64,000 nt of DNA from Cytobacillus kochii. GTDB lineage: Bacteria; Bacillota; Bacilli; Bacillales; Cytobacillaceae. Below, one piece after another: positions 8,155-17,466 of this stretch. Position numbers and translations under genes: made by a program. A model generated the notes under the pieces. It made no database searches. It saw nothing but the letters and a program-made list of their open reading frames with translations, and was not told where the DNA came from. The first letter of the stretch is position 1. Each line of letters opens with the position of its first letter. The DNA is taken from the NCBI RefSeq assembly GCF_020171845.1, contig NZ_JAIVAM010000002.1, forward strand, positions 248,001-312,000, read 5' to 3'.

Positions 8155-8196
8155 AAAAAGGGGTTTTGTGATGTCTTTATCACAAAACCCCTTTTT
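8155..8196 (+). terminator. Terminator of feuBC-besA operon
   Basis: Eighteen-base perfect arms (8155-8172 and 8179-8196) around a 6-base loop, ending in T5, immediately after the besA stop. Confidence 0.92.
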
Positions 8197-8229
8197 AAAT
8201 TGTTACGGTTGTAAAGTCAAATATGTTTT

Positions 8230-8260
8230 GGAATAAAAACCAACTTCTTCCCTCATATTA
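8230..8260 (+). promoter_or_regulatory. Possible forespore (SigG-like) promoter of ger operon
   Basis: GGAATA (8230-8235), an 18-base spacer and CATATTA (8254-8260) are each one mismatch from the SigG consensus TGMATA / CATAMTA. The start site would fall close to the ribosome binding site of the first gene, which weakens the call. Confidence 0.35.
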
Positions 8261-8279
8261 AGAAAAAGGGAGGTAAGAG

Positions 8280-9380
8280 ATGATGGTTCGAAGTATTACC
8301 GCTTTAAATTCATTTCCTGTTTTGGGCCTTGCCATTGGTTTGATGACCCATGTAATTGTATTGCCCTCTGTCTTAAGCGTGGCAGGACGTAGCGCTTGGA
8401 TTAGTTTAATGATAGCTGGAAGTCTTTATATTATTTGGATTCCTCTCATTTACATAATAATAAAGAAAACAGGGCAACAAAACCTGATGAACTGGTTAAA
8501 ATCCAACAGTCCTCCAATTGCGTATAATGCCATTCGAGCACTGATTTTATTTCTTTTATTCATCAATGTATTTGTTACATTATATACAACTTTTTCGTGG
8601 GTGAATACTAATTATATGATACAAACACCTAAGTATGTTTTATTTATCATTTTAATCATTCTTTGTTTATTAGCTGCACTCTCAGGTATAAAAGCTATTA
8701 CGATTGCTAGTGGAATTCTATTTCCTATCGTTTGTTTTCTTGGTTTTTTTATTATGATAGCCAATTTTAAGTTTAAAGATTATTCGTTACTTTTTCCCAT
8801 TTTTGAAGAGGGATGGGCTCCTATTCTAATAGGTGTTGTTATTTTATCAGGAGGGCTTTTGGAGGTTTTTTTGTTAGTTTTATTACAGCATCATATTCGT
8901 GATAACATCTCTTTAAAATTTTTCATTCCGATATGTATTTTCTTCGTCTTTGTTAATTTTGGCCCTTTAATTGGTGCAATTACTGAATTTGGTCCAGCAC
9001 AAGCATCAGAATTAGTGCACCCTGCTTATGCACAATGGCGTTTAATTACTTTAGGGAAATTTTTGAATAAGTTAGATTTCCTTTCTATTTATCAATGGCT
9101 TTCTGGTGCGTTTATTCGTATTAGCTTGTCTATCTTTATCATTGGGGATTTATTTCATTTTAAGACGCAAAAAAGGAAAGTGATTTTATTAATTAGTGTG
9201 TGTCTTTTTTTAATAATCGGCCTATCTTTACCAATTGATGGACCGACTTATAAAATCATGATTGATCATTACTTTTTTTCTATTACAGTTATTGGGATTC
9301 TACTTGTGACGCTCAGTATTCATCTAATCCTATTCATTAAAGGAAGAGTGGAAAAAAATGAAAACGCGATTAAACAATAA
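8280..9380 (+). CDS. Spore germinant receptor subunit B (GerAB/YndE family permease)
   Basis: 366 residues, about ten membrane helices, APC-superfamily spore germination permease. In germinant receptors the B subunit binds the nutrient in the inner spore membrane. Typical segments are the first helix with LGLAIGLMTHVIVLP and the loop with GPLIGAITEFGP, as in GerB proteins. AAAGGGAGG precedes the ATG at 8280 (a second ATG follows at once). The gene overlaps the A-subunit gene by 23 bases. The order B-A-C differs from the A-B-C order of gerA and yndDEF in B. subtilis. Confidence 0.88.
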   Translation: MMVRSITALNSFPVLGLAIGLMTHVIVLPSVLSVAGRSAWISLMIAGSLYIIWIPLIYIIIKKTGQQNLMNWLKSNSPPIAYNAIRALILFLLFINVFVTLYTTFSWVNTNYMIQTPKYVLFIILIILCLLAALSGIKAITIASGILFPIVCFLGFFIMIANFKFKDYSLLFPIFEEGWAPILIGVVILSGGLLEVFLLVLLQHHIRDNISLKFFIPICIFFVFVNFGPLIGAITEFGPAQASELVHPAYAQWRLITLGKFLNKLDFLSIYQWLSGAFIRISLSIFIIGDLFHFKTQKRKVILLISVCLFLIIGLSLPIDGPTYKIMIDHYFFSITVIGILLVTLSIHLILFIKGRVEKNENAIKQ

Positions 9381-10848
9381 GAAAAGACTGCCGAAAACTG
9401 ATAAATTGGATGAGCAATACTTAAGGCAGCAATTCGCAATCAATGGCGACGTGCAATTTGTTAATTATTCGTTTCAATATTATCCACAACCAGGGAAAGT
9501 GGTTGTGCTCTTTTCTGAAGTAATGATCGATAAAGGTAAATTAAGTGAGGCTTTAGGTAGGTTAGAAGAAAGTTTTTTAGAAGACAGGCGCCTAGAAGAA
9601 AAAAGAGAAGAGAATGAGCAATTACTTATGTATCAAGTGAATGTTGAGGAAGAAGATAAAGAATCAATAGCAGAAGATATTTATTCTGGCATGGTTTTTG
9701 TCCTAGTAGAAGAATTAGATAAAATGTTCAAATTTGAACTGCCTCAAATTCCTAATCGTTCACCAGAAGAGTCCAATTCGGAATTATCTTTTCGTGGACC
9801 AAGAGATGGATTTGTGGAAGACTTGCATATTAACCTTGCGTTAATAAGAAAACGGTATAAAACCTCAACCTTAGTAAATGAAGCAATTGAGATAGGGGTA
9901 CGAGGGAAAACAAAAATTAGTTTATTATATGTGAAAGATATAATAAAGGAGCAATATGTTATTGATTTAAAAAGTCAGCTAGCAAAAATAGAAACAGATG
10001 TGATCATTAGTACGACCGATTTAGAAGAGGTGTTGTCAGGTAAGTACTATACTCTTTTTCCCTTGTTTAATTATACCGGACGCCCTGATAACGTAGTTGC
10101 TAATCTAGATTTAGGTAGATTTGTCATTATTGTGGATGGTTGTCCTACTGTAATGGTTGGTCCAACTACATTATTTTCAGTATTAAAAACACCGGAAGAT
10201 CGCTTCACAGAATATTATTATACGAATATGCAAATGTTTTTTAGGTTAACTGGTCTTGTCATATCAAGTATTTTGCCAGGATTTTATGTTGCTATGATTT
10301 CCTTTCATATGGATCAATTGCCTTTCCCATTTTTGGCGACTATCACAGTTTCGCGAATGGGATTACCATTATCACCACCGTTAGAGGCATTTTTAGTCTT
10401 AGCTTTATTTGAGTTATTTAAGGAAGCAGGTAATACTCTTCCTAGGGCTATCGGACAAACATTAACGGTCGTAGGGGGGCTAATCATTGGTGATGCAGCA
10501 ATAAGGGGTGGTTTAACAGCTCCCACCATGCTTGTTATTGCTGGTGTCACTTCTGTTGCTGCATATACCCTTGTTAACCAGTCACTCGGTGCCTCCTTAA
10601 GCCTTGTACGTTTCTTTATCTTGCTTTTCTCAGCGGTGCTCGGTTTATTTGGCTTTTTTATCAGTATTTTTTCAGTGATATTATATTTATCTAGACTAGA
10701 GATGTTTGGTTTGCCTTATTTAGCTCCACTTTCTCCTTTGTCATTTAAAGATACATTTGCAAGTATTTTAGAAAAACCTTATCTTTTACGAAAAAAAAGG
10801 TCAAGTACTATGCGACCTAAGGATGACACGAAGGGTAGGCTAAAATGA
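9358..10848 (+). CDS. Spore germinant receptor subunit A (GerAA/YndD family)
   Basis: 496 residues. The N-terminal hydrophilic domain (about 1-290) carries the GerA-type FRGPRDGFVEDLHINLALIR motif and IIVDGCPTVMVGPTTLFS. The C-terminal part has about five membrane helices, with the conserved segment HMDQLPFPFLATI and the EAFLVLALFELFKEAG stretch. A subunits oligomerise into a cation channel that opens on germinant binding. AAAGGAAGAG lies ahead of the ATG, inside the end of the B gene. The stop overlaps the C-subunit start by 4 bases, so the three subunits should be made together. Confidence 0.9.
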   Translation: MKTRLNNKKRLPKTDKLDEQYLRQQFAINGDVQFVNYSFQYYPQPGKVVVLFSEVMIDKGKLSEALGRLEESFLEDRRLEEKREENEQLLMYQVNVEEEDKESIAEDIYSGMVFVLVEELDKMFKFELPQIPNRSPEESNSELSFRGPRDGFVEDLHINLALIRKRYKTSTLVNEAIEIGVRGKTKISLLYVKDIIKEQYVIDLKSQLAKIETDVIISTTDLEEVLSGKYYTLFPLFNYTGRPDNVVANLDLGRFVIIVDGCPTVMVGPTTLFSVLKTPEDRFTEYYYTNMQMFFRLTGLVISSILPGFYVAMISFHMDQLPFPFLATITVSRMGLPLSPPLEAFLVLALFELFKEAGNTLPRAIGQTLTVVGGLIIGDAAIRGGLTAPTMLVIAGVTSVAAYTLVNQSLGASLSLVRFFILLFSAVLGLFGFFISIFSVILYLSRLEMFGLPYLAPLSPLSFKDTFASILEKPYLLRKKRSSTMRPKDDTKGRLK

Positions 10849-11981
10849 AAAAAATCCTTATACCTATTATCGTATCTGCTCTTCTATTAAGTGGTTGTTG
10901 GGATGAAAAGGACATTGTGGAAATGCAATATATAACCGCCATTGGCATTGATTATGATAAGGAAAAAGACGATTATATATTGTACGCACAGGTAGTATCT
11001 TTTGCAGGTGTAGCAAAGTCGGAGCAAGCAGAAACAGTGCCGTCGAAGGTCTGGGTTGCTAAAGGTCAAGGAAAATCAATGGAAGCTGCTATAAATATGA
11101 TTTACGATAAATCCAATCAAATAGTATACTGGGCACATATAGGAATCATTATTTTTCATGAACGATTACTGCAACATGGGATTGATCAAATAAGTGATAG
11201 TTTGGCTCGTTTTCAACAGATACGGGAAACTAACTGGATGTATGGCACGAAAGATTCGATTGAGGATATCCTACTAGTAACAAGTCTCTTTAGCTCCGCG
11301 GTTCAAACAACACTTTTTAATCCAGAGGAAGCTTATCATGTACACTCTATCATTTCACCTATCAGAATGCATCGGTTCTATTCAGATTTTACTGAGAAAG
11401 CTACCACCACAAAACTACCGATGATATCAGTAAAAGAGGATGTTTGGAAAACTAAGGGAGCAACAAATGATTCAGCTAAAAGCTCTGGAGTCTTCCTTTT
11501 AAAGGAGAAGAAATATTTAGGTAGTTTACCCATAAGTCGATTTAGAGGCTTACGTTGGGTAACAAAGACAACAAAAAGGTCTCCGTTAAGAATCAAATTG
11601 GAAAATAATGATGAAGTAAATATCATTATTACCCAATTAGACCCGCATTTGAAAATAAATAAGTTAGACAAAGATACATTTGATATCGATATTAATGCAA
11701 ATGGAGGGATCATTGAGGTTCAAAAAGAAATTTCGTTACCCATTCTGAAGGAAAAAATTATCGAAAAAATGGAGAAGGAAATTAGAGAGACCTATGAGAA
11801 TGCTTTAAATATAAAGGCGGATATATATAATCTTGAAGAACTTGTGTATAGAAAAGATTATGACCGTTGGAAGCATGATTACAAAGGAAGGTTTACCCTA
11901 ACAGAAAATTCTATTGCGAATATAAATATAGATATTACTATTACGAAAACAGGAGAGTACGATTATCAATTTTCTTATTAA
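10845..11981 (+). CDS. Spore germinant receptor lipoprotein subunit C (Ger(x)C family)
   Basis: 378 residues with a lipoprotein signal peptide: a short hydrophobic stretch ends in the lipobox LSGC, so Cys18 would be lipidated. Behind it, WDEKDIVEMQYITAIGIDYD is the family signature. The mature protein would sit on the outer face of the spore inner membrane next to subunits A and B. Long alpha/beta domains follow, with a Lys/Glu-rich helix near residues 295-325. The ATG overlaps the stop of the A gene. No terminator is seen before the Nudix gene 26 bases downstream, so read-through is possible. Confidence 0.9.
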   Translation: MKKILIPIIVSALLLSGCWDEKDIVEMQYITAIGIDYDKEKDDYILYAQVVSFAGVAKSEQAETVPSKVWVAKGQGKSMEAAINMIYDKSNQIVYWAHIGIIIFHERLLQHGIDQISDSLARFQQIRETNWMYGTKDSIEDILLVTSLFSSAVQTTLFNPEEAYHVHSIISPIRMHRFYSDFTEKATTTKLPMISVKEDVWKTKGATNDSAKSSGVFLLKEKKYLGSLPISRFRGLRWVTKTTKRSPLRIKLENNDEVNIIITQLDPHLKINKLDKDTFDIDINANGGIIEVQKEISLPILKEKIIEKMEKEIRETYENALNIKADIYNLEELVYRKDYDRWKHDYKGRFTLTENSIANINIDITITKTGEYDYQFSY

Positions 11982-12007
11982 GATTTGGAGAGGGGAAGCA
12001 AGAAGAA

Positions 12008-12463
12008 ATGGAATACTATAAAAAGATAAGAGAGTTTGTAGGTAAGGAGCCATTACTTTTACCTGGAGCTGTTGTTGTTATCGTGAATGACCGAAATGAG
12101 ATTTTACTACAACAAAGGCCGGAGTCTCTTTGGGGCTTACCCGGAGGATTAATGGACTTAGGTGAAAGTATGGAGGAAGTAGCGAAAAGGGAAGTAAGAG
12201 AGGAAACGGGGCTTGTTGTCGAGAATCTTTCGTTTGTTCAGTTGTTTTCAGGTAAGGAATTCTTTGTACGTACAAAAAACGGTGATCAGTTTTATGCCAT
12301 TACTGCGGTTTATATGACAAATGACTATAGTGGGGAATTAACTACAAATAGTGATGAAACCTTGTCTGCACAATTCTTTCCTATTGATCAGCTTCCAAGT
12401 GAATTAATCGAGAATTATCAAAAGTATATAGAACCAGTTAAACAATTATTAAAGCAACCATAA
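12008..12463 (+). CDS. Nudix hydrolase
   Basis: 151 residues. A complete Nudix box lies at residues 47-69 (G-x5-E-x7-REVREETGL), which binds the metal and hydrolyses a nucleoside diphosphate linked to another group. The LWGLPGG segment before it is typical. The substrate cannot be read from the sequence; the subfamily resembles small ADP-ribose or (deoxy)nucleotide pyrophosphatases. It starts 26 bases after the ger operon behind GAGGGGAAGC and may be co-transcribed with it, although a metabolic role outside spores is equally possible. Confidence 0.88.
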   Translation: MEYYKKIREFVGKEPLLLPGAVVVIVNDRNEILLQQRPESLWGLPGGLMDLGESMEEVAKREVREETGLVVENLSFVQLFSGKEFFVRTKNGDQFYAITAVYMTNDYSGELTTNSDETLSAQFFPIDQLPSELIENYQKYIEPVKQLLKQP

Positions 12464-12469
12464 AAAACA

Positions 12470-12502
12470 AGGCTCTCATTATACTTGAGGAGCCTAGTTT
12501 CT
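12470..12502. terminator. Terminator between Nudix and abrB-like genes
   Basis: AGGCTC pairs with GAGCCT, with partial inner pairing. It lies between converging genes and could serve both, though the T-run is short on the plus strand. Confidence 0.6.
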
Positions 12503-12509
12503 TAATCGC

Positions 12510-12800
12510 CTATTTAAAATGTAACAGTGATTGTTTGTTTCTAATTTCTGTTATGAGTGACTCTGCGGCTTTTCTACTAAGTACAATTTTCCCGTCAGCT
12601 AGCACTAAATTATCATTCTCGATTTCACCCGTTATTTGACAAGCTTTACTGGCATTATACTTTTGTAATATAATTCGATCGTTTTCAACGAATATTTCAA
12701 GTGGATCCTTCTCATAAATTTCTAAAGTATTTCTTAGTTCCTTTGGAATGACTATTCTCCCTAATTCATCAACTTTACGAACAATGCCTGTGCTTTTCAA
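12510..12800 (-). CDS. abrB: AbrB family transition-state regulator
   Basis: 96 residues, the same length as B. subtilis AbrB. The N-terminal 50 residues (KSTGIVRKVDELGRIVIPKE then LRNTLEIYEKDPLEIF) form the swapped-hairpin DNA-binding domain shared by AbrB, Abh and SpoVT, and the C-terminal half contains CQITGE.NDNLVLADGKIVLS as in AbrB. AbrB represses post-exponential genes during growth. The start is a TTG at 12800 behind AGGAGG; no ATG is available. TATAAT on the minus strand near 12865 could be its -10. It could be a paralogue of the main AbrB. Confidence 0.88.
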   Translation of the reverse strand: MKSTGIVRKVDELGRIVIPKELRNTLEIYEKDPLEIFVENDRIILQKYNASKACQITGEIENDNLVLADGKIVLSRKAAESLITEIRNKQSLLHFK

Positions 12801-13092
12801 AATGACTACCTCCTATTAATGGTTGTGGATTCCACTTATTTTTTTTAATAGTTAAATATTATACAATGTTAGCAAAAATCCTTTATTAAACCGGTTACAT
12901 TTATATTACTATTTTTATCGTTTTTGTCATAAAAGTTTTTTTCTGTAAAATGGCATAGAGCAATGATGATAATAGGTTGACAGAAAATCGAATTCGTGAT
13001 AATTTTATCTCAAGTTAAAGATATTTTAATTCAAGATATTTAAATACTTTTAAATAATTATGTAGATATTAATTTGAGAAGGGAATGATTCG

Positions 13093-14070
13093 ATGTTCGG
13101 TATAAAAGGCGTTCATCATGTAACTGCGATTACTAGTAGTGCAGAAAAGAATTATCAATTTTTCACCTATACTTTAGGGATGAGATTAGTGAAAAAGACT
13201 GTCAATCAAGATGATATTCAAACATATCATTTGTTTTTCGCAGATGATAAAGGAAGTCCTGGAACAGATATGACTTTCTTCGATTTCCCTAATATACCCA
13301 AAGGTGTTCATGGTACAAATGAAATTTATCAAACATCTTTCCGTGTACCTAGTGATCAGGCATTGGATTATTGGGTGAAAAGGTTTGACCGATTAAATGT
13401 TGCCCATAGCGGTATCCAAGAGCAATTTGGCAAAAGAGTTTTGCCGTTTGTTGATTTTGATGATCAGCAGTATCAGCTTATTTCCGATGAAAATAATAAA
13501 GGTGTCGAAGCTGGGACACCGTGGCAAAATGGCCCCATTCCTTTAGAGTATGCGATTACTGGCCTTGGTCCGGTCTTTGTCCGTGTATCTAATATTGATT
13601 ATTTTAAAGAAATGCTGATGAAAGTATTAGAGTTTAGAGAAATTGCCCAAGAAGATGACTTGTACTTATTTGAAGTTGGCGAAGGTGGTAATGGTGCACA
13701 AGTAATTGTTGAGTATAATACCGTTTTACCGATGGCACGCCAAGGATACGGTACCGTTCATCATGCTGCTTTTAGAGTGGAAGATAGGGAAGCAATTGAT
13801 CATTGGACTGGGAGAATGGCGCAATTTGGCTATCAATCATCAGGTTTTATTGACCGTTTCTTCTTCGGCTCTTTGTATACAAGAGTGGCACCGCAAATTC
13901 TATTTGAGCTGGCTACAGACGGTCCAGGGTTTATGGGAGATGAACCATATGAGACACTAGGTGAATCGTTATCACTGCCACCATTCTTTGAATCTAAAAG
14001 AGAACAAATTGAGGGCCTAGTCAGACCAATCGATACAATTCGAAGCACAATTGATTTTAAAAAAGAATGA
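13093..14070 (+). CDS. VOC-family ring-cleaving dioxygenase (MhqA/MhqO-like)
   Basis: 325 residues with two vicinal-oxygen-chelate halves. Metal ligands are probably the His of the N-terminal GVHHVTAI, the His of GTVHHAAF near residue 220 and the Glu of LFELATDGPGF near 275. The sequence resembles B. subtilis MhqA (YkcA) and MhqO, extradiol-type dioxygenases induced by quinones through MhqR. It is therefore likely to act in detoxification of hydroquinone or catechol compounds. GAGAAGGGAATG lies ahead of the ATG. Single gene with its own terminator; no MhqR gene is nearby. Confidence 0.85.
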   Translation: MFGIKGVHHVTAITSSAEKNYQFFTYTLGMRLVKKTVNQDDIQTYHLFFADDKGSPGTDMTFFDFPNIPKGVHGTNEIYQTSFRVPSDQALDYWVKRFDRLNVAHSGIQEQFGKRVLPFVDFDDQQYQLISDENNKGVEAGTPWQNGPIPLEYAITGLGPVFVRVSNIDYFKEMLMKVLEFREIAQEDDLYLFEVGEGGNGAQVIVEYNTVLPMARQGYGTVHHAAFRVEDREAIDHWTGRMAQFGYQSSGFIDRFFFGSLYTRVAPQILFELATDGPGFMGDEPYETLGESLSLPPFFESKREQIEGLVRPIDTIRSTIDFKKE

Positions 14071-14101
14071 AGAACTCTATGCGTATTAATTAGGATTAAA
14101 C

Positions 14102-14131
14102 AAACGCGATCTCATTTGATCGCGTTTTTTA
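14102..14131 (+). terminator. Terminator of dioxygenase gene
   Basis: Perfect ten-base arms AAACGCGATC and GATCGCGTTT with a 6-base loop and a run of T. Confidence 0.9.
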
Positions 14132-14415
14132 ATTTCGTTAAAATTAATTATGCTTAAAACAATACATACTTATCTGAGTTGATTATTTTTCAAGATGATA
14201 CATAACACCCACCAATTAATAGGGATACTATTCTATATGCTTTATCTAATTTGTGTGAATACAATATGTATAACAGAAAGGAATAAGGGAATAACTTGGA
14301 GCAGTGTTTTTTCAAAGAAATAAGAGAAATCAATTTTCATTTTGCATTTTCTAGTTTAGTATGGTTATATGTATAAAAAAGTACGGCTAGGTTAGATGAA
14401 GGGGAAGATCGTTGC
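14132..14415. other. Gene-free AT-rich spacer
   Basis: No frame with a ribosome binding site, no convincing hairpin and no clear promoter were seen here. It must hold the promoter of the TraB-like gene, but I could not choose a -35/-10 pair with confidence. Confidence 0.4.
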
Positions 14416-15582
14416 ATGTCAGAAGAAAATATCACGAGAATACATATGTATGATAAAGAATATATCCTTATTGGTACAGCACATATATCCAAAAATAGTG
14501 CGGAGCAAGTAAAAGAAGTGATTGAAAGAGAGCAGCCTGACTCCGTATGTATTGAATTAGATAAAGGTAGATATGAGTCTATTACAGAAGGTAACAAATG
14601 GAAAGACATGGATATTTTTAAGGTGATTAAAGAAAAGAAAGCAACACTTTTATTAATGAATCTTGCTATCTCCTCTTTTCAAAATCGTATGGCTAAACAA
14701 TTTGGAATTAAAGCAGGACAAGAGATGATCCAAGGCATTGAATCTGCTAAGGAAACCGGAGCAAAGCTTGTGTTAGCTGATAGAAATATCCAAATTACGT
14801 TTTCTCGTATCTGGAGAGGACTGGGTTTTAAGGGAAAAGCAATGTTACTTTCGCAAGTATTTGCCGGTATATTTAGCAATGAAACGATTACAGAAGAAGA
14901 ATTAGAAAAAATGAAAAATCAAGACTCAATTGATTCGATATTAAATGATTTTACTGAGGTATTCCCACAATTAAAAGTCCCTTTAATTGATGAACGTGAT
15001 CAATATTTGACAGAAAAAATAAAGAATGCGCCAGGTGAAAAGGTTGTTGCTGTATTAGGAGCAGCTCATGTTCCAGGTATCAAAAGAGAATTTGAAAAAA
15101 AACATGATCTCAAGAAATTAACGGAAGTACCACCAAAATCAAAAGCGCCAAAAGTCATTGGCTGGATGATTCCAGTAGCAATTTTAGTCCTTATTGTTCT
15201 TACTTTTCTAATGAATCCAACTGCTGGAGTACAACAAACAATTAGTTGGGCCCTTTGGAATGGAGGACTCGCTGCTTTAGGGGCTGCTATTGCATTTGGA
15301 CATCCTCTTACAATATTAACAGCATTCATTGCCGCGCCGTTTACCTCATTAAGTCCGTTGTTAGCTGTAGGTTGGATCGCCGGATTTGTCCAAGCATTTA
15401 TTAAGCGTCCGAACGTTCGCGATTTCGAAAACCTCTCGGAAGATGTATTTACATTGAAAGGGTTTTGGAATAATAAAGTAACTAGGATTCTCCTCATTAT
15501 TGTACTATCCAACCTGGGTAGCTCATTAGGAACTTTTATTGGTGGAGCAGATGTCATTCGTTTATTTATTGATCATTTATAA
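14416..15582 (+). CDS. TraB/PrgY family membrane protein
   Basis: 388 residues. The N-terminal cytoplasmic domain (about 1-240) has the family motifs LIGTAHIS (residues 16-23), IELDKGRY, a DERDQYLTEKI segment and VAVLGAAHVPGI. The C-terminal part (about 245-388) holds four or so membrane helices. TraB/PrgY proteins belong to the Tiki-like/EreA fold suspected to be metalloproteases; PrgY of Enterococcus limits release of sex pheromone. The chromosomal role in Bacillus is unknown. The ATG follows AAGGGGA. A small membrane protein gene follows 44 bases later. Confidence 0.85.
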   Translation: MSEENITRIHMYDKEYILIGTAHISKNSAEQVKEVIEREQPDSVCIELDKGRYESITEGNKWKDMDIFKVIKEKKATLLLMNLAISSFQNRMAKQFGIKAGQEMIQGIESAKETGAKLVLADRNIQITFSRIWRGLGFKGKAMLLSQVFAGIFSNETITEEELEKMKNQDSIDSILNDFTEVFPQLKVPLIDERDQYLTEKIKNAPGEKVVAVLGAAHVPGIKREFEKKHDLKKLTEVPPKSKAPKVIGWMIPVAILVLIVLTFLMNPTAGVQQTISWALWNGGLAALGAAIAFGHPLTILTAFIAAPFTSLSPLLAVGWIAGFVQAFIKRPNVRDFENLSEDVFTLKGFWNNKVTRILLIIVLSNLGSSLGTFIGGADVIRLFIDHL

Positions 15583-15626
15583 GTTATACTAGAATTAGTT
15601 ATGTTTATTGAAAGGAAGTATGACGT

Positions 15627-15812
15627 TTGAAGAAATTTCCAACAATTATTATTGTTGCTATTGTAGTTGCGATAATAGCGTTTAATATGCTGGAAGCTGA
15701 TTCAGCAGAATTAGTATTACGTGATCGAACGTTGATTTCAGCTGGTGCAGGTGTATTGTCCGGAACCATTATGTGGATTCTTTTAACACTTGATAAAAAA
15801 GATAAAAAGTAA
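15627..15812 (+). CDS. Small two-helix membrane protein
   Basis: 61 residues from a TTG start behind GAAAGGAAG. Hydrophobic stretches at about residues 5-20 and 37-53 are separated by a short polar segment, LEADSAELVLRDR, and the tail is DKKDKK. I do not recognise a family. Close spacing to the TraB-like gene and a terminator just after it suggest the two form a unit. Confidence 0.55.
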   Translation: MKKFPTIIIVAIVVAIIAFNMLEADSAELVLRDRTLISAGAGVLSGTIMWILLTLDKKDKK

Positions 15813-15815
15813 TGT

Positions 15816-15848
15816 AAAAGCGCCTTTTCTTATGAAAGGCGCTTTTTT
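15816..15848 (+). terminator. Terminator of TraB-like unit
   Basis: Perfect twelve-base arms AAAAGCGCCTTT and AAAGGCGCTTTT with a 7-base loop, ending in T. Confidence 0.9.
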
Positions 15849-15939
15849 ATATGGGCTTTAATTGTGATGTTCTCTTTTTGTCATAACAGTTGAGGTTGGT
15901 CAATACAATGAAATAACAACGAATGAAAGAGGGGACAGC

Positions 15940-16326
15940 ATGAATACGAATAGGGTGATTACCAATGAAGTACTTGTACGCTATGCGGAGCTCAGCAGAT
16001 TAAAAAAACAAATTGATGAAGAGTTAGGTGCTATGAAAAAAGTATTCAATGAATACTTTGATCAATCGGTAGGGAGAAACGAAAAAGGTGAACTCATCCT
16101 CTCCCAATATAAATTACAGCGTCAAATTAGAGTGAAAGAGCAGTACGATAGAGAGAAGACAGTAAACAAATTAGAATCTATTAATCAGCATCAACTTATT
16201 CAAAAAATACCAGATGAGAAGAAAATTCAGTCTGCACTAGATTTAGAAATTATCGATGATAAAGATTTATCTGGCTGTAAAACAACACAATATACGAAGG
16301 TGATTGTCGTTAAAGCAAAGGTATGA
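15940..16326 (+). CDS. Hypothetical protein with N-terminal helical segment
   Basis: 128 residues, not recognised. The ATG has AGAGGGGAC in front. The N-terminal third (ELSRLKKQIDEELGAMKKVF) looks like an amphipathic helix or short coiled coil. The C-terminal end is strand-like with CKTTQYTKVIVVKAKV. Soluble, no signal peptide. Such small basic proteins occur in phage and in chromosomal islands, but nothing else around it is phage-like. Confidence 0.5.
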   Translation: MNTNRVITNEVLVRYAELSRLKKQIDEELGAMKKVFNEYFDQSVGRNEKGELILSQYKLQRQIRVKEQYDREKTVNKLESINQHQLIQKIPDEKKIQSALDLEIIDDKDLSGCKTTQYTKVIVVKAKV

Positions 16327-16370
16327 GGAGAAAAAATAGATGGGATTTAGGATAGTTTAAAGTATGTATT

Positions 16371-16410
16371 TACACGAACAAATCCATTTTTTGAATTTGT
16401 TCGTGTATTT
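16371..16410. terminator. Terminator between converging genes
   Basis: Perfect thirteen-base arms TACACGAACAAAT and ATTTGTTCGTGTA around an 11-base loop. The T-run is modest, so it may serve either direction. Confidence 0.65.
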
Positions 16411-16445
16411 GGTATTGTTCTGACTATTTTTTGAACCGGCTTGTC

Positions 16446-17378
16446 TTATTTGAAGATGGTAGAAATTTGCTCTATTTCTTCTCCAGAAAGTTGCACTTCT
16501 AATGTTTTTAAATTATTCAACACTTGCTCGGCTCTTTTAGCACCTGGGATAATGGCGTCGATGCTGTCTTTTGTTAAATACCAGGCTAAAACTATATGGG
16601 CGACTTCCACATTTTTCGCTTGGGCAATACCTCTTAATTCATCTACTTTTGCTAAGTTATCTTCAAAAACCTCTTTTTGAAAATGTGGGGAGTTAGCACG
16701 CAAGTCACTGAATGTTGTATTTTTATCGTATTTCCCTGCTAATAAGCCAGATGCTAGTGGAAAATAAGGTATGAATGAAATATTGTTTTCTTTTGTATAA
16801 GGAAGTAGGTCTGCTTCGGCGTTTCTCTGTAATAAATTATATTCCCCTTGGTATACATCTACATAACCATCTTTATTGGCTTCTTTTAATTGATCAATAG
16901 AAAAATTAGATACGCCAATAGCTCTTATTTTTCCCGCGTCTTTCAGTTCTTTCAATGCTCCAACTGCTTCGTCTTTTGGTGTGGATTCATCAGGAAAATG
17001 GATGTAATAAAGGTCAATATAGTCAGTTTGGAGTCTACGTAAGCTATCGTCTACAGATTGTTTTAAGAAACTGGGACTATTATCCATCACCACATCTTCT
17101 TTAACGAATTTATGTGCGCCCTTGGTCGCGATTACAGCTTCTTCACGTTTGCCTCTTTCTTGTAAAACTTCCCCAATGAGTTCCTCTGACCGCTCGGGCC
17201 CGTAAATAAAGGCAGTGTCTAGAAGGTTTACGCCATTATTCAATGCTTCATGAACCAGTTTTTTTCCTTGTGCTTCATCAAGGTTGGAGTATAAATTATG
17301 TCCACCCACTGCATTTGTTCCAAGACCAATAGGATTAACAAAAAGTCCAGATTTACCTAATTGTTGTTGCGACTTCAT
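16446..17378 (-). CDS. Aldo/keto reductase (IolS/YvgN-type)
   Basis: 310 residues, equal to B. subtilis IolS. The NADPH-dependent (alpha/beta)8-barrel family is indicated by [10 protein letters not shown], the tetrad Asp54, Tyr59, Lys86 and His127 ([21 protein letters not shown]), GVSNFS and [11 protein letters not shown] in the cofactor site. It reduces aldehydes or ketones; the substrate is not evident. Monocistronic, transcribed away from the two-component system upstream. The start follows AAAAGAAGGAGTG. Confidence 0.9.
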   Translation of the reverse strand: MKSQQQLGKSGLFVNPIGLGTNAVGGHNLYSNLDEAQGKKLVHEALNNGVNLLDTAFIYGPERSEELIGEVLQERGKREEAVIATKGAHKFVKEDVVMDNSPSFLKQSVDDSLRRLQTDYIDLYYIHFPDESTPKDEAVGALKELKDAGKIRAIGVSNFSIDQLKEANKDGYVDVYQGEYNLLQRNAEADLLPYTKENNISFIPYFPLASGLLAGKYDKNTTFSDLRANSPHFQKEVFEDNLAKVDELRGIAQAKNVEVAHIVLAWYLTKDSIDAIIPGAKRAEQVLNNLKTLEVQLSGEEIEQISTIFK

Positions 17379-17466
17379 TTACTTCACTCCTTCTTTTAAG
17401 TTAATCTGATCATAACAAATAATGTTAAGATAACAAAGAAATACGTTTGTCATTCTTTCTTTTAAG

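Noticed and set aside
9358-11981. Frames on the minus strand within the gerA and gerC genes
   Set aside because: They overlap strongly supported genes and have no ribosome binding sites.
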